Origin: CAVZCC01 sp963773765
GTDB lineage: Bacteria > Actinomycetota > Acidimicrobiia > Acidimicrobiales > Microtrichaceae
Length of the DNA stretch: 64,000 nucleotides
NCBI GenBank assembly: GCA_963773765.1
Contig: CAVZCC010000001.1
Coordinates: 124,001 to 188,000, forward strand
Direction of reading: 5' to 3'
Shown here: positions 17,398 through 27,639 of the stretch, one piece after another
Layout: each line of letters starts with the position of its first letter
How positions within the stretch are numbered: the first letter of the stretch is position 1
Made by a program: the position numbers and the translations under genes
Notes under the pieces: model-generated
The model's database searches: none
What the model was told of the DNA's origin: nothing
The model's input: the letters and a program-made list of their open reading frames with translations, nothing else

Positions 17398-17601
17398 GCG
17401 ACGGCCGCCGACTCAGCGGACTCGGGTCAGGAGCCGGCCGAGGAGGGGGGAGGCGGGCCCGCTGCTCGCCGACCACCTTCACCGTGGCTTGCGAGAAGTC
17501 GTCTGGGTCGTCGCGTGGCCTAACAGGTCGTTCACCGTCACTGGTACCTTCCGACGCAAGGATGACGCGGCCCCGTGGCCACACGCACAGAGGAGGGCCC
17601 G
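17398..17601 (+). other. Intergenic region upstream of PEP synthase gene
   Basis: These 204 bases separate the DUF302 stop from the PEP synthase start. The last 20 bases contain an AGGAGGG Shine-Dalgarno motif for the ATG at 17602. GGTACCTT near 17550 could be a -10 element. I see no convincing open reading frame or terminator hairpin. Confidence 0.4.
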
Positions 17602-20012
17602 ATGGCCGCTGACGAACGGCTCATCATCCGCTTCGACGACCTGGGCGTCGGCGACGTCGCCCTGGTCGGAGGGAAGAACTCCTCACTGGGGGAGTTGCGC
17701 GTCGGGCTCGGGGGCAGCGGGGTCCGGGTGCCGGACGGGTTCGCCGTCACCGCCGAGGCCTACCGCCGGCTGGTGGCAGCCAACGACCTGGCGCCGGTGA
17801 TCGAGCAGGGGATCAACGAGCTGCGGGCCGATCCCACTGCACTGCCCCGCGTGGGTGCCATGATCCGAAGCCACTTCCTGGCTGCCACCATCCCCGACGA
17901 GGTGCGCGACGCGCTGGCGGTGGCCTACGCCGGGCTGGTGTCGGAGGCGGGAGTGCCCATCACGGTCGCCGTCCGCTCCAGTGCCACGGCCGAGGACCTG
18001 CCGGAGGCCAGCTTCGCCGGTCAGCACGAGAGCTACCTCAACGTCACCGGAGACGCCGCCGTGCTGCAGGCCTACGTCGGACTGCGTGTCGTCGCTGTTC
18101 ACCGACCGGGCCATCGCCTACCGGGAGGAGAACGACTTCGACCACCGCCGTGTGGCGCTGTCGGTCGGCGTGCAGCGCATGGTTCGCTCCGACGTGGGCG
18201 CCGCCGGGGTGATGTTCACCCTGGACACCGAGTCCGGCTTCGACGGCGTGGTGCTCATCGACGCCGCGTGGGGGTTGGGTGAGGCGGTGGTCAAGGGTGA
18301 GGTGGACCCTGACAGGTACCGCGTGTTCAAGACCCTGCTCGACGACGGGGACGGGGCCGCGCCGATCCTCTCGGTCCGGCGCGGGGCGAAGACCGTGAAG
18401 ATCGTCTACACGTCGCCGGCCGGTGTGGCGGCGGGCAACGAGCCCGTCGTGCTGGTCGACACCACCCCGGAGGAGCGGGCGTCCACCGTGCTCGACGACG
18501 ACGACATCCTGCTGCTGGCGCGGTGGGCGGTCCTGATCGAGCGGCACTACGGCCGACCCATGGACATCGAGTGGGCCCAGCGACGGAGTCACCGACGAGC
18601 TGTTCGTCGTGCAGGCCCGGCCCGAGACGGTCCAGGCCCGTCGCGGCACCGCCACGTTCGTGCACTACAGGGTGCGGGACGCCGGCGAGGTCCTGGTGCG
18701 GGGCCTGTCGGTCGGCGACGCCGCGGCCGTCGGGCCGGTGTGCGTGTTGTCGGGCCCGGACGAGATCGAGCAGTTCCCCGACGGCGGCGTGCTGGTGGCG
18801 TCGATCACCGACCCCGATTGGGTCCCGGCCATGCGCCGGGCCTCCGCCGTGGTCACCGACCGCGGCGGCCGCACGTCGCATGCGGCCATCGTGAGCCGGG
18901 AGCTGGGGGTGCCCGCCGTGCTGGGCTGCGGCGACGCCACCTCGGTCCTGGCCGACGGCCGGCCCGTGACCGTCTCCTGCGCCGGGGGAGAGGAGGGCGT
19001 GGTGTACGACGGTGCGGCCACCGTGGACCGGGAGGAGATCGACCTGGGCATCGTGCCGGCCACCAGGACCCAGGTCATGTTGAACCTGGCCGACCCCGAC
19101 GCTGCCCTCCGGTGGTGGCGCCTGCCGGCGGACGGCATCGGCCTGGCCCGCATGGAGTTCATCGTCAGCGAACACATCGGGGTGCACCCCATGGCGCTGG
19201 CCCACCCGGAACGGATCGACGACCCGGCGGTGCGGGACGACATCGCCCGGCTCACCGCCGGCTATCCCGACGGTCCCAGCTACTTCGTCGACCGGCTGGC
19301 ATCGGGCGTGGCCACACTGGCCGCTCCATTCCATCCCCGGCCGGTCATCCTGCGGCTGTCGGACTTCAAGACGAACGAGTACGCCACGCTGCTGGGTGGC
19401 GCCCCGTTCGAACCGGTGGAGGAGAACCCCATGCTGGGGTGGCGGGGAGCCAGTCGCTACGACGACCCTGGCTACCGCGACGGCTTCGCCCTGGAGTGCC
19501 GGGCCATCCGCCGGGCCCGCATCGACCTGGGGTTCCGCAACGTGATCGTCATGGTCCCGTTCTGCCGCAGTCCGCAGGAGGCCGACCGGGTGCTCGCCGT
19601 CATGGCCGAGGAGGGGCTGGAACGGGGCCGGGACGGACTCCAGGTGTACGTCATGGCCGAGATCCCCGCGAACATCATCCTGGCCGAGGAGTTCGCCGAG
19701 CGTTTCGACGGTTTCTCGATCGGCAGCAACGACCTGACCCAGCTCACCCTGGGCGTGGACCGCGATTCTGAGCGGCTGGCCCACTTCGACGCCTCTGACC
19801 CGGCGGTCCTGTACCTCATTCGTGACCTCATCCCGCGGGCCCACGCCGCGGGCGGCCGCAAGGTCGGGTTCTGCGGACAGGCCCCCAGCAACGACCCGAC
19901 CTACGCCCGGTTCCTGGTGGAGGCCGGCATCGACTCGGTGTCGGTCACCCCCGACAGCTTCCTGGCCGTGAAGCAGCAGATCGCCGCCGCAGAGGCCGAC
20001 CTGGTCCGGTGA
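17602..20012 (+). CDS. ppsA: Phosphoenolpyruvate synthase-like enzyme, frame broken twice
   Basis: Three domains follow in order: N-terminal ATP/PEP-binding (AVRSSATAEDLPEASFAGQ), central phosphohistidine domain (GGRTSHAAIVSRELG) and C-terminal PEP-utiliser barrel ending with GFCGQAPSN. The order and a length of about 800 residues fit PEP synthase (pyruvate, water dikinase), which makes PEP from pyruvate and ATP for gluconeogenesis. The frame breaks at 18078/18079 and 18580/18581, each by one extra base; dropping it restores Y-V-D-C-V-S-S-L-F-T and E-W-A-Q-D-G-V. Both repairs agree with family sequence, so the gene is probably intact. The ATG has a strong AGGAGGG motif. Confidence 0.85.
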
Positions 20013-20040
20013 CCATGCGGCCCGCCACCCGGGACCGGGT

Positions 20041-22670
20041 TCAGCGGGTGTCGCCGCCCGTACCCGCCACGGCCTGGGCCGCCGCCAGCCGGGCGATCGG
20101 CACCCGGAACGGGGAGCACGACACGTAGTCGATGCCGGCCGACACGAAGAAGGTGATCGACGCCGGGTCACCGCCGTGCTCGCCGCACACGCCGATCTTG
20201 AGGCGCCGTTTCACGGACCGGGCCTTGTCGACCGCCAGGCACACCAGCTGGCCCACTCCGTCCGGATCGATCGACTCGAAGGGGTCCCCCGGGAGGAGGC
20301 CCTGCTCGACGTACTGCGGCATCATCTTGGCTTCGACGTCGTCGCGGCTGAACCCGAAGGTCATCTGGGTCAGGTCGTTGGTGCCGAAGCTGAAGAAGTC
20401 CGAGACCCGCGCCATCTGGTCGGCCACCAGGGCAGCCCTGGGGGTCTCGATCATGGTGCCGATCAGCAGCGTGCTCGTGATGTCGAGCTCCTCTGCAGCG
20501 GCCACCACCCAGGACCGGGCCAGCGCCAACTCCTCCTGTGACACCGTCAGCGGGATCATCACCTCCACGATGGGCTTGCCTCCGGCCGCCACCCGGTCAC
20601 GGACCGCATCGAGCAGGGCCCGCACCTGCATGGCGTAGAGGCCCGGCTTCATGACGGCGAGGCGGACACCGCGGATGCCGAGCATCGGATTGGCCTCCGC
20701 CCAGTCCATCGCGGCCCGTCGCAGCCGCTTCTCCTGGGCCGAGAGGCCCGTGGTGGCGGCCTTCAGCTCCAGGTCCTCCACGTGGGGCAGGAACTCGTGC
20801 AACGGCGGGTCCAGCAGGCGGACCGTGACCGGCAGTCCGTCCATGGCCTCCAGGATCTCGACGAAGTCGTCGTGCTGGACCCGGCGCAACTCGTCCAGCG
20901 CGGCGTCCTCCTCCTCCGGCGTGTCGGCCAGGATCATCCGCCGCACGACCGGCAGGCGGTCGGCTCGCAGGAACATGTGCTCCGTCCGGCACAGCCCGAT
21001 GCCCTCCGCCCCGAACCGTCGGGCGTTGGCCGCATCGGGGCCGTTGTCGGCGTTGGCCCGAACACCCATCCGGCCCCGCCTGAGTTCGTCCGCCCATGAC
21101 AGGATCGTGTCGAACTCGGGGGGCGGCTCCGGTGTGGTCAGCTCGACCGCACCGAGGACCACCTCACCACTCGAGCCGTCGATCGAGATGACGTCGCCGT
21201 CGTTGACCACCGTGTCGCCCACGCTGAAGCTGCGGCCCTCGACCCGCACCGAGTCCGCCCCCACCACGGCAGGCTTGCCCCAGCCCCGGGCCACGACGGC
21301 GGCGTGGGACACCAGCCCGCCCTTGCTGGTGAGGATCCCGGCGGCGGCCATCATCCCGTGGATGTCGTCGGGGTTGGTCTCCTTGCGCACCAGGATCACC
21401 GATTCACCCTTGGCGTGGCGGGCCACCGCGTCGTCGGCCGTGAACGCCACCGCGCCCGACCGCGGCTCCTGGCGACGCGGCCAGACCGGTGGTCAGGACG
21501 TCCAGGTCGGTGCCGGCGATGCGGGGGTGCAGGACCTGGTCGAGCTGGTCGGGGCTGATGCGGCCGACCGCCTCGGCCCGGGTCAACCTGATGTTGGGGT
21601 CCGTGGTCATCTCTGCGGCCATGCGCAGGGCGGCCAGCCCCGTCCGCTTGCCCACCCGGGACTGCAGCATCCACAGCCGGCCCTGCTCGATGGTGAACTC
21701 CAGGTCCAACATGTCCCGGTAGTGGGCCTCCAGGCGGTCCATGTAGGCGACCAGCTCGTCGTACTGGCCGGGGAAGCGGGTGGCCATGGCGTGGAGCGGT
21801 TCGGTGATCCGCACGCCGGCCACCACGTCCTCCCCCTGGGCGTTCACCAGGAAGTCGCCGTAGGGGACGTTCGTTCCGGTGGCGGCATTCCGGGTGAAGG
21901 CGACGCCGGTGCCGGAGTCGTCGTCACGGTTGCCGAACACCATGGCCTGGACGTTGACGGCGGTGCCCAGGTCGTGGCTGATGTGCTCACGCTCCCGGTA
22001 GGCGATGGCCCGGGCCCCGTTCCAGGACCGGAACACGGCCTCGATGGCGCCACGCAGCTGGGCCTGGGGGTCCTGGGGGAACGCCTTGCGGGCCCCGGCC
22101 CGGATCAGCGCCTTGTACTCCCTGCAGAGGGCCTTCCACGCGGTGGCGTCGAGGCGGGACTCGTCCGACACCCCTGCCGTGGCCTTGGCCGCGTCCAGGG
22201 CGTCGTCGAAGACGGCGCCGTCCACCCCGAGCACCACCTTTCCGTACATGGACAGGAGCCGCCCGTAGGAGCGGTAGGCGAACGCGGGCGTCGCCCGTGG
22301 CGGCGGCCAGGCCCCGCACGCTGCGGTCGTTGAGGCCCAGGTTCAGGATCGTGTCCATCATCCCCGGCATGGAGAACTTGGCGCCGGACCGGACCGACAC
22401 CAGCAGCGGGTCGGCGGGGTCGCCGAGGGTGCGTCCGGTCCGCTTCTCCAGGCGGGCCAGGTGGCGTTCCAGCTCCGCGTCCAGCCCGCGGGGCCAGCCG
22501 TCGTCCATGTAACGGTTGCACGCCACGGTGGTGATGGTGAAGCCGGGCGGGACCGGCAGCTCCAGGACGGAGGCCATCTCGGCCAGGTTGGCTCCCTTGC
22601 CGCCGAGGAGGTCCTTCATGTCCATCGGCGGGCGGCGGTGGCGGTGGTCGAGGGCGTAGATGAGGGGCAC
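20041..22670 (-). CDS. ppdK: Pyruvate, phosphate dikinase, frame broken twice
   Basis: This is a protein of about 875 residues with the PPDK plan: N-terminal nucleotide domain (KDLLGGKGANLAEM, VSVRSGAKFSMPGMMDT), phosphohistidine domain (TSKGGLVSHAAVVARGWG) and C-terminal PEP barrel (FGTNDLTQMTFGFSRDD, then the catalytic cysteine in GVCGEHGGDP). It interconverts pyruvate and PEP using ATP and phosphate. Single extra bases at 22283/22284 and 21454/21455 break the frame; correcting them gives G-D-A-R-F-A-Y and A-A-V-G-A-V-A-F-T. The GTG start follows TACGCT by seven bases with no Shine-Dalgarno motif. It is tail to tail with the PEP synthase gene (28 bases). Confidence 0.88.
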
Positions 22671-22677
22671 GGCACCG

Positions 22678-22683
22678 AGCGTA
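22678..22683 (-). promoter_or_regulatory. TANNNT -10 box for leaderless ppdK
   Basis: On the minus strand TACGCT ends seven bases before the GTG at 22670, with no Shine-Dalgarno motif between. This supports GTG 22670 as the true start. Confidence 0.55.
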
Positions 22684-22753
22684 CGCGGCCCTGCGCATGT
22701 CATGCAGCCCGCAACGACCACGGCACCACCCACGGAGCCACCCACGGCGAACG

Positions 22754-22802
22754 GGGGTCCTCCCCGCCGTCAGGCGTGGTGTCAGGCGTGGGGAAGGACC
22801 CC
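22754..22802 (-). terminator. Hairpin after the APH-AAA kinase gene
   Basis: Arms at 22754-22765 and 22790-22802 pair over 12 bp with one bulged base. The structure starts at the last base of the TAG stop of the kinase gene. No T-tract follows. The loop holds a direct repeat of TCAGGCGTGG. Confidence 0.5.
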
Positions 22803-24238
22803 TAGTCGCTGGGTGGGGGGTGGGTTCGGGCCTCGGGCCAGGGCTCGAAGCGCGCCGCCAACGCCCGGGCCAGCTCGGGGGTGGCGTCGGAGGCGTCGTC
22901 ACCCCGGTCCATGCGGGCCCGGATGCGGTCCGCCACCTCGTCGGCCGGGGCCACGCAGTGGACCTCCTCCACCTCGGCCACGGCCCGTCCACCCATCGTC
23001 CTGGCCGCGTGGCGCGCCCGGTCCGTGGACCAGCTGGCATCGAGCACCACCGACCACCCCAGTCCCAGGAGCTCCTCGGCCCGACGCAGCATCTCGTCGT
23101 AGGTCCGGGCCGAGGCCTCCGGTCCGTACATGCCCTGGTCGAGCGCGGCGCCGGTGTGGTCGGTGAGGGGGACGCCCAGGAGCTCCTTGCGCACCTCGTC
23201 GGAGGACAGCACGACCGCCCCGGTCCGGGCCGAGAGCGCCCCGGCCAGGGTGGTCTTGCCCGTGCCGGGTGAGCCGCCCACCAGGGTCAGGCGCACCGTC
23301 GCGGCGTGGAGGTGGTCCAGGCACTGGTCCCGGAACGCCACCGCGTCGGCCGCGGCCCGCCGGCAGTCGTCGCTGGTGCCCTGGGCGGCCCTGATGGCCC
23401 GCACCTTGGCCCGCACCAGTGCCCGGTAGGCGATCCAGTGGTGCAGGAGCGGCGCGGGCAGGTGGTCGTCGGTGTCCTCGACGTAGGTGTCCACCAGGGC
23501 CGCCATCGCCGCCGGGCCGGCCAGGCGTTCCAGGTCCATGGCCAGGAAGGCCAGGTCCGCGGCGACGTCGCCCCGCCGGAGGTCGTCGCTGAAGGCCAGG
23601 CAGTCCAGGATGCGTGGGCCGTCGTCCATGCAGAAGATGTCGTCGGCCAGCAGGTCACCGTGGCCGTCCACCGCCCGTCCCGCGGCGATCCGCGAGGCGA
23701 ACAGGGCCTCGCGCCCGGCCAGGAACCGGGTGGCCAGCCGTCGGACGGTGGCCAGCTCCCCGGCACCGAGCAGGTCGGCGTGGTGCTGGTCCAGGTCGTC
23801 CAGGTTCTGACGTGTCCACAGGTCGGCGACGGCGTCGCGGGTGCTGGTGCGGGCCGCCTCCGGGTCGGGGGGCAGCGACGCGTGGAACACGCTGACGGCG
23901 CGGGCCACCTGCCGGACCCGGTCGAGGAACCCCGGGGTTCCCACCAGGGTGCTGAGGCGCCGGGAGTCGGGGAGGCGGCGCATGACCACCAGGCAGTCCG
24001 TCTCCACGCCGTCCTCCAGCACCGGGCTGACGCCCAGGTAGACGTCGGGTGCCATCCGGCGGTTGAGCCGCACCTCCCGCTCGCACGCGGCGCGCCGCAG
24101 GGCCGGGGTGGAGTAGTCGAAGAAGGGGGTGCGGACCGGCTTGAGGAGCTTGAAGGCTCGGTCGGCGGTGAAGAACACGTAGGAGCCGTGGGTCTCGACC
24201 GCTGCGGCACCGCTGGGTGGCTGGCCGTCGGACTCCAT
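22802..24238 (-). CDS. Bifunctional APH-like kinase / AAA ATP-binding protein
   Basis: This 478-residue protein has an N-terminal aminoglycoside-phosphotransferase-like half with a degenerate catalytic loop (AVDGHGDLLADDIF) and a C-terminal P-loop kinase half with Walker A GGSPGTGKTT, related to gluconate kinase and zeta-toxin folds. This fusion is widespread in bacteria near stress and regulatory genes, but its substrate is unknown. ATG is preceded at seven bases by TAGAGT and no Shine-Dalgarno motif, so translation from a leaderless mRNA is likely. It is divergent from the 24304 gene. Confidence 0.85.
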   Translation of the reverse strand: MESDGQPPSGAAAVETHGSYVFFTADRAFKLLKPVRTPFFDYSTPALRRAACEREVRLNRRMAPDVYLGVSPVLEDGVETDCLVVMRRLPDSRRLSTLVGTPGFLDRVRQVARAVSVFHASLPPDPEAARTSTRDAVADLWTRQNLDDLDQHHADLLGAGELATVRRLATRFLAGREALFASRIAAGRAVDGHGDLLADDIFCMDDGPRILDCLAFSDDLRRGDVAADLAFLAMDLERLAGPAAMAALVDTYVEDTDDHLPAPLLHHWIAYRALVRAKVRAIRAAQGTSDDCRRAAADAVAFRDQCLDHLHAATVRLTLVGGSPGTGKTTLAGALSARTGAVVLSSDEVRKELLGVPLTDHTGAALDQGMYGPEASARTYDEMLRRAEELLGLGWSVVLDASWSTDRARHAARTMGGRAVAEVEEVHCVAPADEVADRIRARMDRGDDASDATPELARALAARFEPWPEARTHPPPSD

Positions 24239-24245
24239 GGGGTCG

Positions 24246-24251
24246 ACTCTA
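24246..24251 (-). promoter_or_regulatory. TANNNT -10 box for leaderless APH-AAA kinase gene
   Basis: On the minus strand TAGAGT ends seven bases before ATG 24238. The overlapping plus-strand TAGGGT (24250-24255) could serve the divergent gene at 24304. Confidence 0.5.
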
Positions 24252-24303
24252 GGGTGGACCGGGAGGTCGGCCGACCGACCGGGCAGCCCCAGGAGGAGCC
24301 ACC

Positions 24304-25011
24304 GTGACCACCAACCCGTTCGCCGCCGGCTCGCCGTTCCAGGACGCGACGCTGGCCCGGACCCGTCTCGGCCTGCACCAGCTGGCGGAGCACGTGCTGG
24401 CCGCGGAGCTCCACCGTCACACGGGTCGCATCGGCCTGCGGCCCACCCCGGGTGGCATCGGCACCCCGACCTTCGACGTGGACGGGACCGGGCGTCGTGT
24501 CCGGGTCCAGGGCGGCGACCTGGTGGTCGAGTCGGGCGGGGAGCGGGTGGTCGCGCCCGTCACCACGGTGGCGGCCGCCGGCGACCTGCTCGGTCTCACC
24601 CCCGGTGCTCCGGACGTGTACACCGCCGTCACCCCGCTGGAGCCCGACCGGCCCCTGGACCTGGACGTGGGGGTGGTGGCCGCGCTGGCGGAGTGGCTGG
24701 CCCTGGCCGACGAGGCGCTGCGTGCCTTCGGGGCGGCCCACGGCGGCCCCGATCCGGTCACGCCACAGCTGTGGCCCGAGCACTTCGACCTGGCCATCTC
24801 CCTGGACGAGGTCAACTACGGCGCGTCACCGGGGGACGACGCCCACGTGCTGCCGTACGCCTACGTCGGCCCGTGGACGGTGCCCGAGGACGCCGGCAGC
24901 GACGGCAGCTGGTGGAACCAGCCGTACGGACGAGGGGTCAGTGCCGAGGATCTGGGCGACGGCACGTCGCTGGTGGCATTGTTCGAGCAGGGCCGGAGCC
25001 GGACCTCCTGA
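24304..25011 (+). CDS. Conserved protein of unknown function
   Basis: This 235-residue cytoplasmic protein has no recognisable catalytic motif. The C-terminal part contains QLWPEHFDLAISLDEVNYG and PYAYVGPW, a pattern I associate with an uncharacterised actinobacterial family. Tryptophan-rich ends of this type suggest a beta-sandwich or ligand-binding fold, but no function can be assigned. The GTG start has an excellent AGGAGGAG Shine-Dalgarno motif. It is followed after 32 bases by the TauD-type dioxygenase and is likely in one operon with it. Confidence 0.75.
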   Translation: MTTNPFAAGSPFQDATLARTRLGLHQLAEHVLAAELHRHTGRIGLRPTPGGIGTPTFDVDGTGRRVRVQGGDLVVESGGERVVAPVTTVAAAGDLLGLTPGAPDVYTAVTPLEPDRPLDLDVGVVAALAEWLALADEALRAFGAAHGGPDPVTPQLWPEHFDLAISLDEVNYGASPGDDAHVLPYAYVGPWTVPEDAGSDGSWWNQPYGRGVSAEDLGDGTSLVALFEQGRSRTS

Positions 25012-25043
25012 CCGGGGGGCCCGGACCGGCGAAGGGGACGCAC

Positions 25044-25982
25044 ATGGGGACGACCGAACTGCCCAGCACGAGCCAGCTCGCGGCACGGGGCCTGCGCCCG
25101 GGAGCGCGCGACCTGCGCCGGGTGCCGGAGGGGTGGACGGCACGGCCCTATCCGTTCGGGATCCGGCCCATGAGCCCCACCATCGGGGCCGAGGTGGACC
25201 TGGACCTGACCGACCTGGTGCCGGCGACCGACGGCGACGACGCACCCGCCGAACGGTGGGCCGAGGTGCACCGTGCCCTGCTGGAGTGGAAGGTCCTGGT
25301 GTTCCGGGACCAGGACCTGGACGGGCCGACCCAGCAGGTGGTGGCGTCCCGCTGGGGCAGCCTGGAGGAGCACCCCTTCCTGCCGTCGGGTGACGACGGC
25401 CGGGTGGTGCGCTTCGAGAAGGGCGCCGACGTCCCCGGCTACGAGAACCTCTGGCACACCGACGTGACCTGGCGCGAGCGGCCCGCCATGGCCGCGATGC
25501 TGCGGGCGGTGGAGGTGCCGGCGATCGGGGGTGACACCCTGTGGGCGGACATGGCCGCGGCATACGACGGGCTCCCCGCCACGGTCCGCGGACGGATCGA
25601 CGGCCTGCGGGCCGTTCACGACTTCAGCTTCAGCTTCGGTGCGGAGATGCCGCCGGAGGACCTGGCCGGGTTCCGGGCCCGGTTCCCGGCGGTGGAGCAC
25701 CCGGTGGTCCGGGTCCACCCCGAGACCGGCCGGCGCACGCTGTTCGTCAACCCCGTGTTCACGAGCCACCTGGTGGGGGTGGATCCCGACGAGGGCGAGG
25801 AGCTCCTCCGCCTGCTGTTCCACCAGGCCGAGGTGCCGGAGTACCAGTGCCGCCTGACCTGGCGGCGCGGGACCGTGGCGCTGTGGGACAACCGGGCCAC
25901 CCAGCACTACGCGGTGAACGACTACCACCCCCAGCGCCGGGTCATGGAGCGGGTGGCGGTGCGGGGCGACGTGCCCGTCTGA
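25044..25982 (+). CDS. TauD/TfdA-family 2-oxoglutarate-dependent dioxygenase
   Basis: This 312-residue non-heme Fe(II) enzyme has the metal ligands in LWHTDVTW (His-x-Asp) and the distal His in RATQHYAVNDY, followed by the arginine segment QRRVMERV that holds 2-oxoglutarate. These enzymes hydroxylate sulfonates, aryloxyacids or similar compounds and often release sulfite or the side chain. A conserved N-terminal RPYPFGIRPM strand is present. The substrate is unknown. Its neighbour downstream is the convergent TetR gene. Confidence 0.9.
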   Translation: MGTTELPSTSQLAARGLRPGARDLRRVPEGWTARPYPFGIRPMSPTIGAEVDLDLTDLVPATDGDDAPAERWAEVHRALLEWKVLVFRDQDLDGPTQQVVASRWGSLEEHPFLPSGDDGRVVRFEKGADVPGYENLWHTDVTWRERPAMAAMLRAVEVPAIGGDTLWADMAAAYDGLPATVRGRIDGLRAVHDFSFSFGAEMPPEDLAGFRARFPAVEHPVVRVHPETGRRTLFVNPVFTSHLVGVDPDEGEELLRLLFHQAEVPEYQCRLTWRRGTVALWDNRATQHYAVNDYHPQRRVMERVAVRGDVPV

Positions 25983-26003
25983 CCCGGGTCGTGCAGGTCG
26001 CGT

Positions 26004-26598
26004 TCACGGCGCGACGAGCCGCTCCAGCGACGTGGCCAGGGCCAGGGTGGCCTGCTCCACGCTCAGCCCGGCGCCGGAGCGCAGGTGGTCCCAGGCCGGG
26101 AAGGACGCCAGGGCGTCGGCACCGGCGGCCACCGGGTCCCGACGGTGGTGGGGGAGCGCGGCCAGCTCCGGGGCGAACTGCACCGCGACCTGCTCGGACA
26201 GCGCCTCCGCCAACTCGGCCAGGCCCTGGGACTCGGCAGGGCCGGGCTCGCCCAGCATGGACCGCCGCACGGGCCCGATGAACTCGTAGAGGGTGGCCCG
26301 TTGCCGGGCCAGGGAGCGGGCCCGGCGGCGCAGGTCGCCGGCCGTGTCGAGGTCCTCGAGCAGGGGTCGGATCCGCTGGCCCTGGATGCGCACCACGTCG
26401 GCCCGCAGCGACTCGAGGTCCTCGAAGTGCTGGAAGATCGACCGCACCGACACCCCGGCCCGGGCCGCGATCTCCTTGGCCCACGGCCGGGACCCGCCCT
26501 CGCCCAGCAGGTCCAGGAAGGCCGTGATGATGGCGGCCCGGGTCCGTTCCCCCCGGGCGACGCGGCCGTCGGTGGAGGCCTCCGGCGTCGTGAGTCAC
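26004..26598 (-). CDS. TetR-family regulator, frame broken near its start
   Basis: The C-terminal 149 residues are open in one frame. Upstream the same frame reads on into a helix-turn-helix (KEIAARAGVSVRSIFQHFED) but reaches no start codon. A GTG at 26598, overlapping the hydrolase stop as GTGA, gives a good start if one extra base at 26592/26593 is dropped; the protein then begins M-T-T-T-P-E-A-S-T-D and has about 197 residues, normal for TetR. The coupling to the haloalkane-dehalogenase-like gene suggests it controls that operon. No operator is obvious. Confidence 0.75.
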
Positions 26599-27515
26599 GG
26601 GGCCGGGCGGGGGGTGTCGGCGATGAAGGCGTTCACCACGGCGGCGAGCTCGGCCCCCTTGTCCTCCTGCAGGAAGTGCCCGGCGCCCTCGATGGTGGTG
26701 TGGCGCTGGCCCCTGGTGCCGGGCACACGCCGGAGGAAGCCCCGCTCGTTGCCGGCGGTGACGGGGTCCTGGTCGGAGAAGGCGCACAGCATGGGCCGGT
26801 CCCACGCCTCCAGGACCTTCCAGGCCGCACGGTTGGCCGCCGAGGCGGGGTCGTCGGGCGTGATGGGGACGAGGGTGGGGAACTGCCGGGCGCCGGCGGT
26901 GAAGGCCTGGTCGGGGAACGGGGCGTTGTAGGCGTCGACCACCTCAGGGGCCAGCGTGGTGGCGCACCCGGACTGCACGACCTTGCCGCTGTCGAACTCC
27001 GGCACCTCCTGGGAGAAGGTCCGCCACTTCAGGAACCCGTCCCCGGCGGGGCGGTCCCCCGTGGGCAGGAACGTGTTGGCCACCACGATGCGGTCGAAGC
27101 GGTCGGGGTGCTCGGCCACGACGCGCAGTCCGACCAGGCCGCCCCAGTCCTGGCACACCAGCGTGATGTGGCGGAGGTCGTTGGCCTCCAGCCACGCGCT
27201 CATCCATGCCACGTGGCGGGCGTAGGTGTAGTCGCCGCGGTCCGCCGGCTTGTCCGAGCGGCCGAACCCCACCAGGTCCGGCGCCACCACCCGGTGGCCG
27301 GCACCCACCAGGGGGCCGACCATGTGCCGGTACAGGTAGCACCACGACGGCTCACCGTGCATGCACAGGACCGGATCGGCTCCGGACGGGCCCTCGTCGA
27401 TGTGGTGGACGCGCAGCGGTGTCCCGTCGTCGGCCACGACCTCGGTCCAGTGGGGGGCGAAGTCGTACCCGGCCAGGCCGACGAAGCGGTCGTCGGGCGT
27501 GCGGAGAACGTCCAT
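26595..27515 (-). CDS. Alpha/beta hydrolase, haloalkane dehalogenase-like (HLD-I type)
   Basis: This 306-residue protein has the HLD-I hallmarks: HGEPSWCYLYR forming the oxyanion/halide site, the nucleophile Asp in VCQDWGGLVG, and the catalytic His in GAGHFLQED. An Asp nucleophile where lipases carry Ser is diagnostic for dehalogenases and epoxide hydrolases; the HGEPSW motif favours a dehalogenase. Predicted reaction: hydrolysis of a carbon-halogen bond to give an alcohol and halide. The TetR gene follows with a GTGA overlap. The ATG at 27515 is the first in-frame ATG and leaves a divergent promoter region shared with the CMD-family gene. Confidence 0.87.
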   Translation of the reverse strand: MDVLRTPDDRFVGLAGYDFAPHWTEVVADDGTPLRVHHIDEGPSGADPVLCMHGEPSWCYLYRHMVGPLVGAGHRVVAPDLVGFGRSDKPADRGDYTYARHVAWMSAWLEANDLRHITLVCQDWGGLVGLRVVAEHPDRFDRIVVANTFLPTGDRPAGDGFLKWRTFSQEVPEFDSGKVVQSGCATTLAPEVVDAYNAPFPDQAFTAGARQFPTLVPITPDDPASAANRAAWKVLEAWDRPMLCAFSDQDPVTAGNERGFLRRVPGTRGQRHTTIEGAGHFLQEDKGAELAAVVNAFIADTPRPAP

Positions 27516-27639
27516 GGTCGTGAGTCCCCTCGGTCGCGGTCCGTCCCAGTCTATCTGCATGGCCACTGCACAAAGATGTTCCTCCGGTGGCCGCCGGTAG
27601 GGTGGCACGGTCGCCACCCCACCTGACGGAGGTCAACCG

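Noticed and set aside
22660..22800. Direct repeat TCAGGCGTGG as an attachment site
   Set aside because: The repeat is short, lies within the loop of a terminator-like hairpin, and no integrase or island boundary is near.
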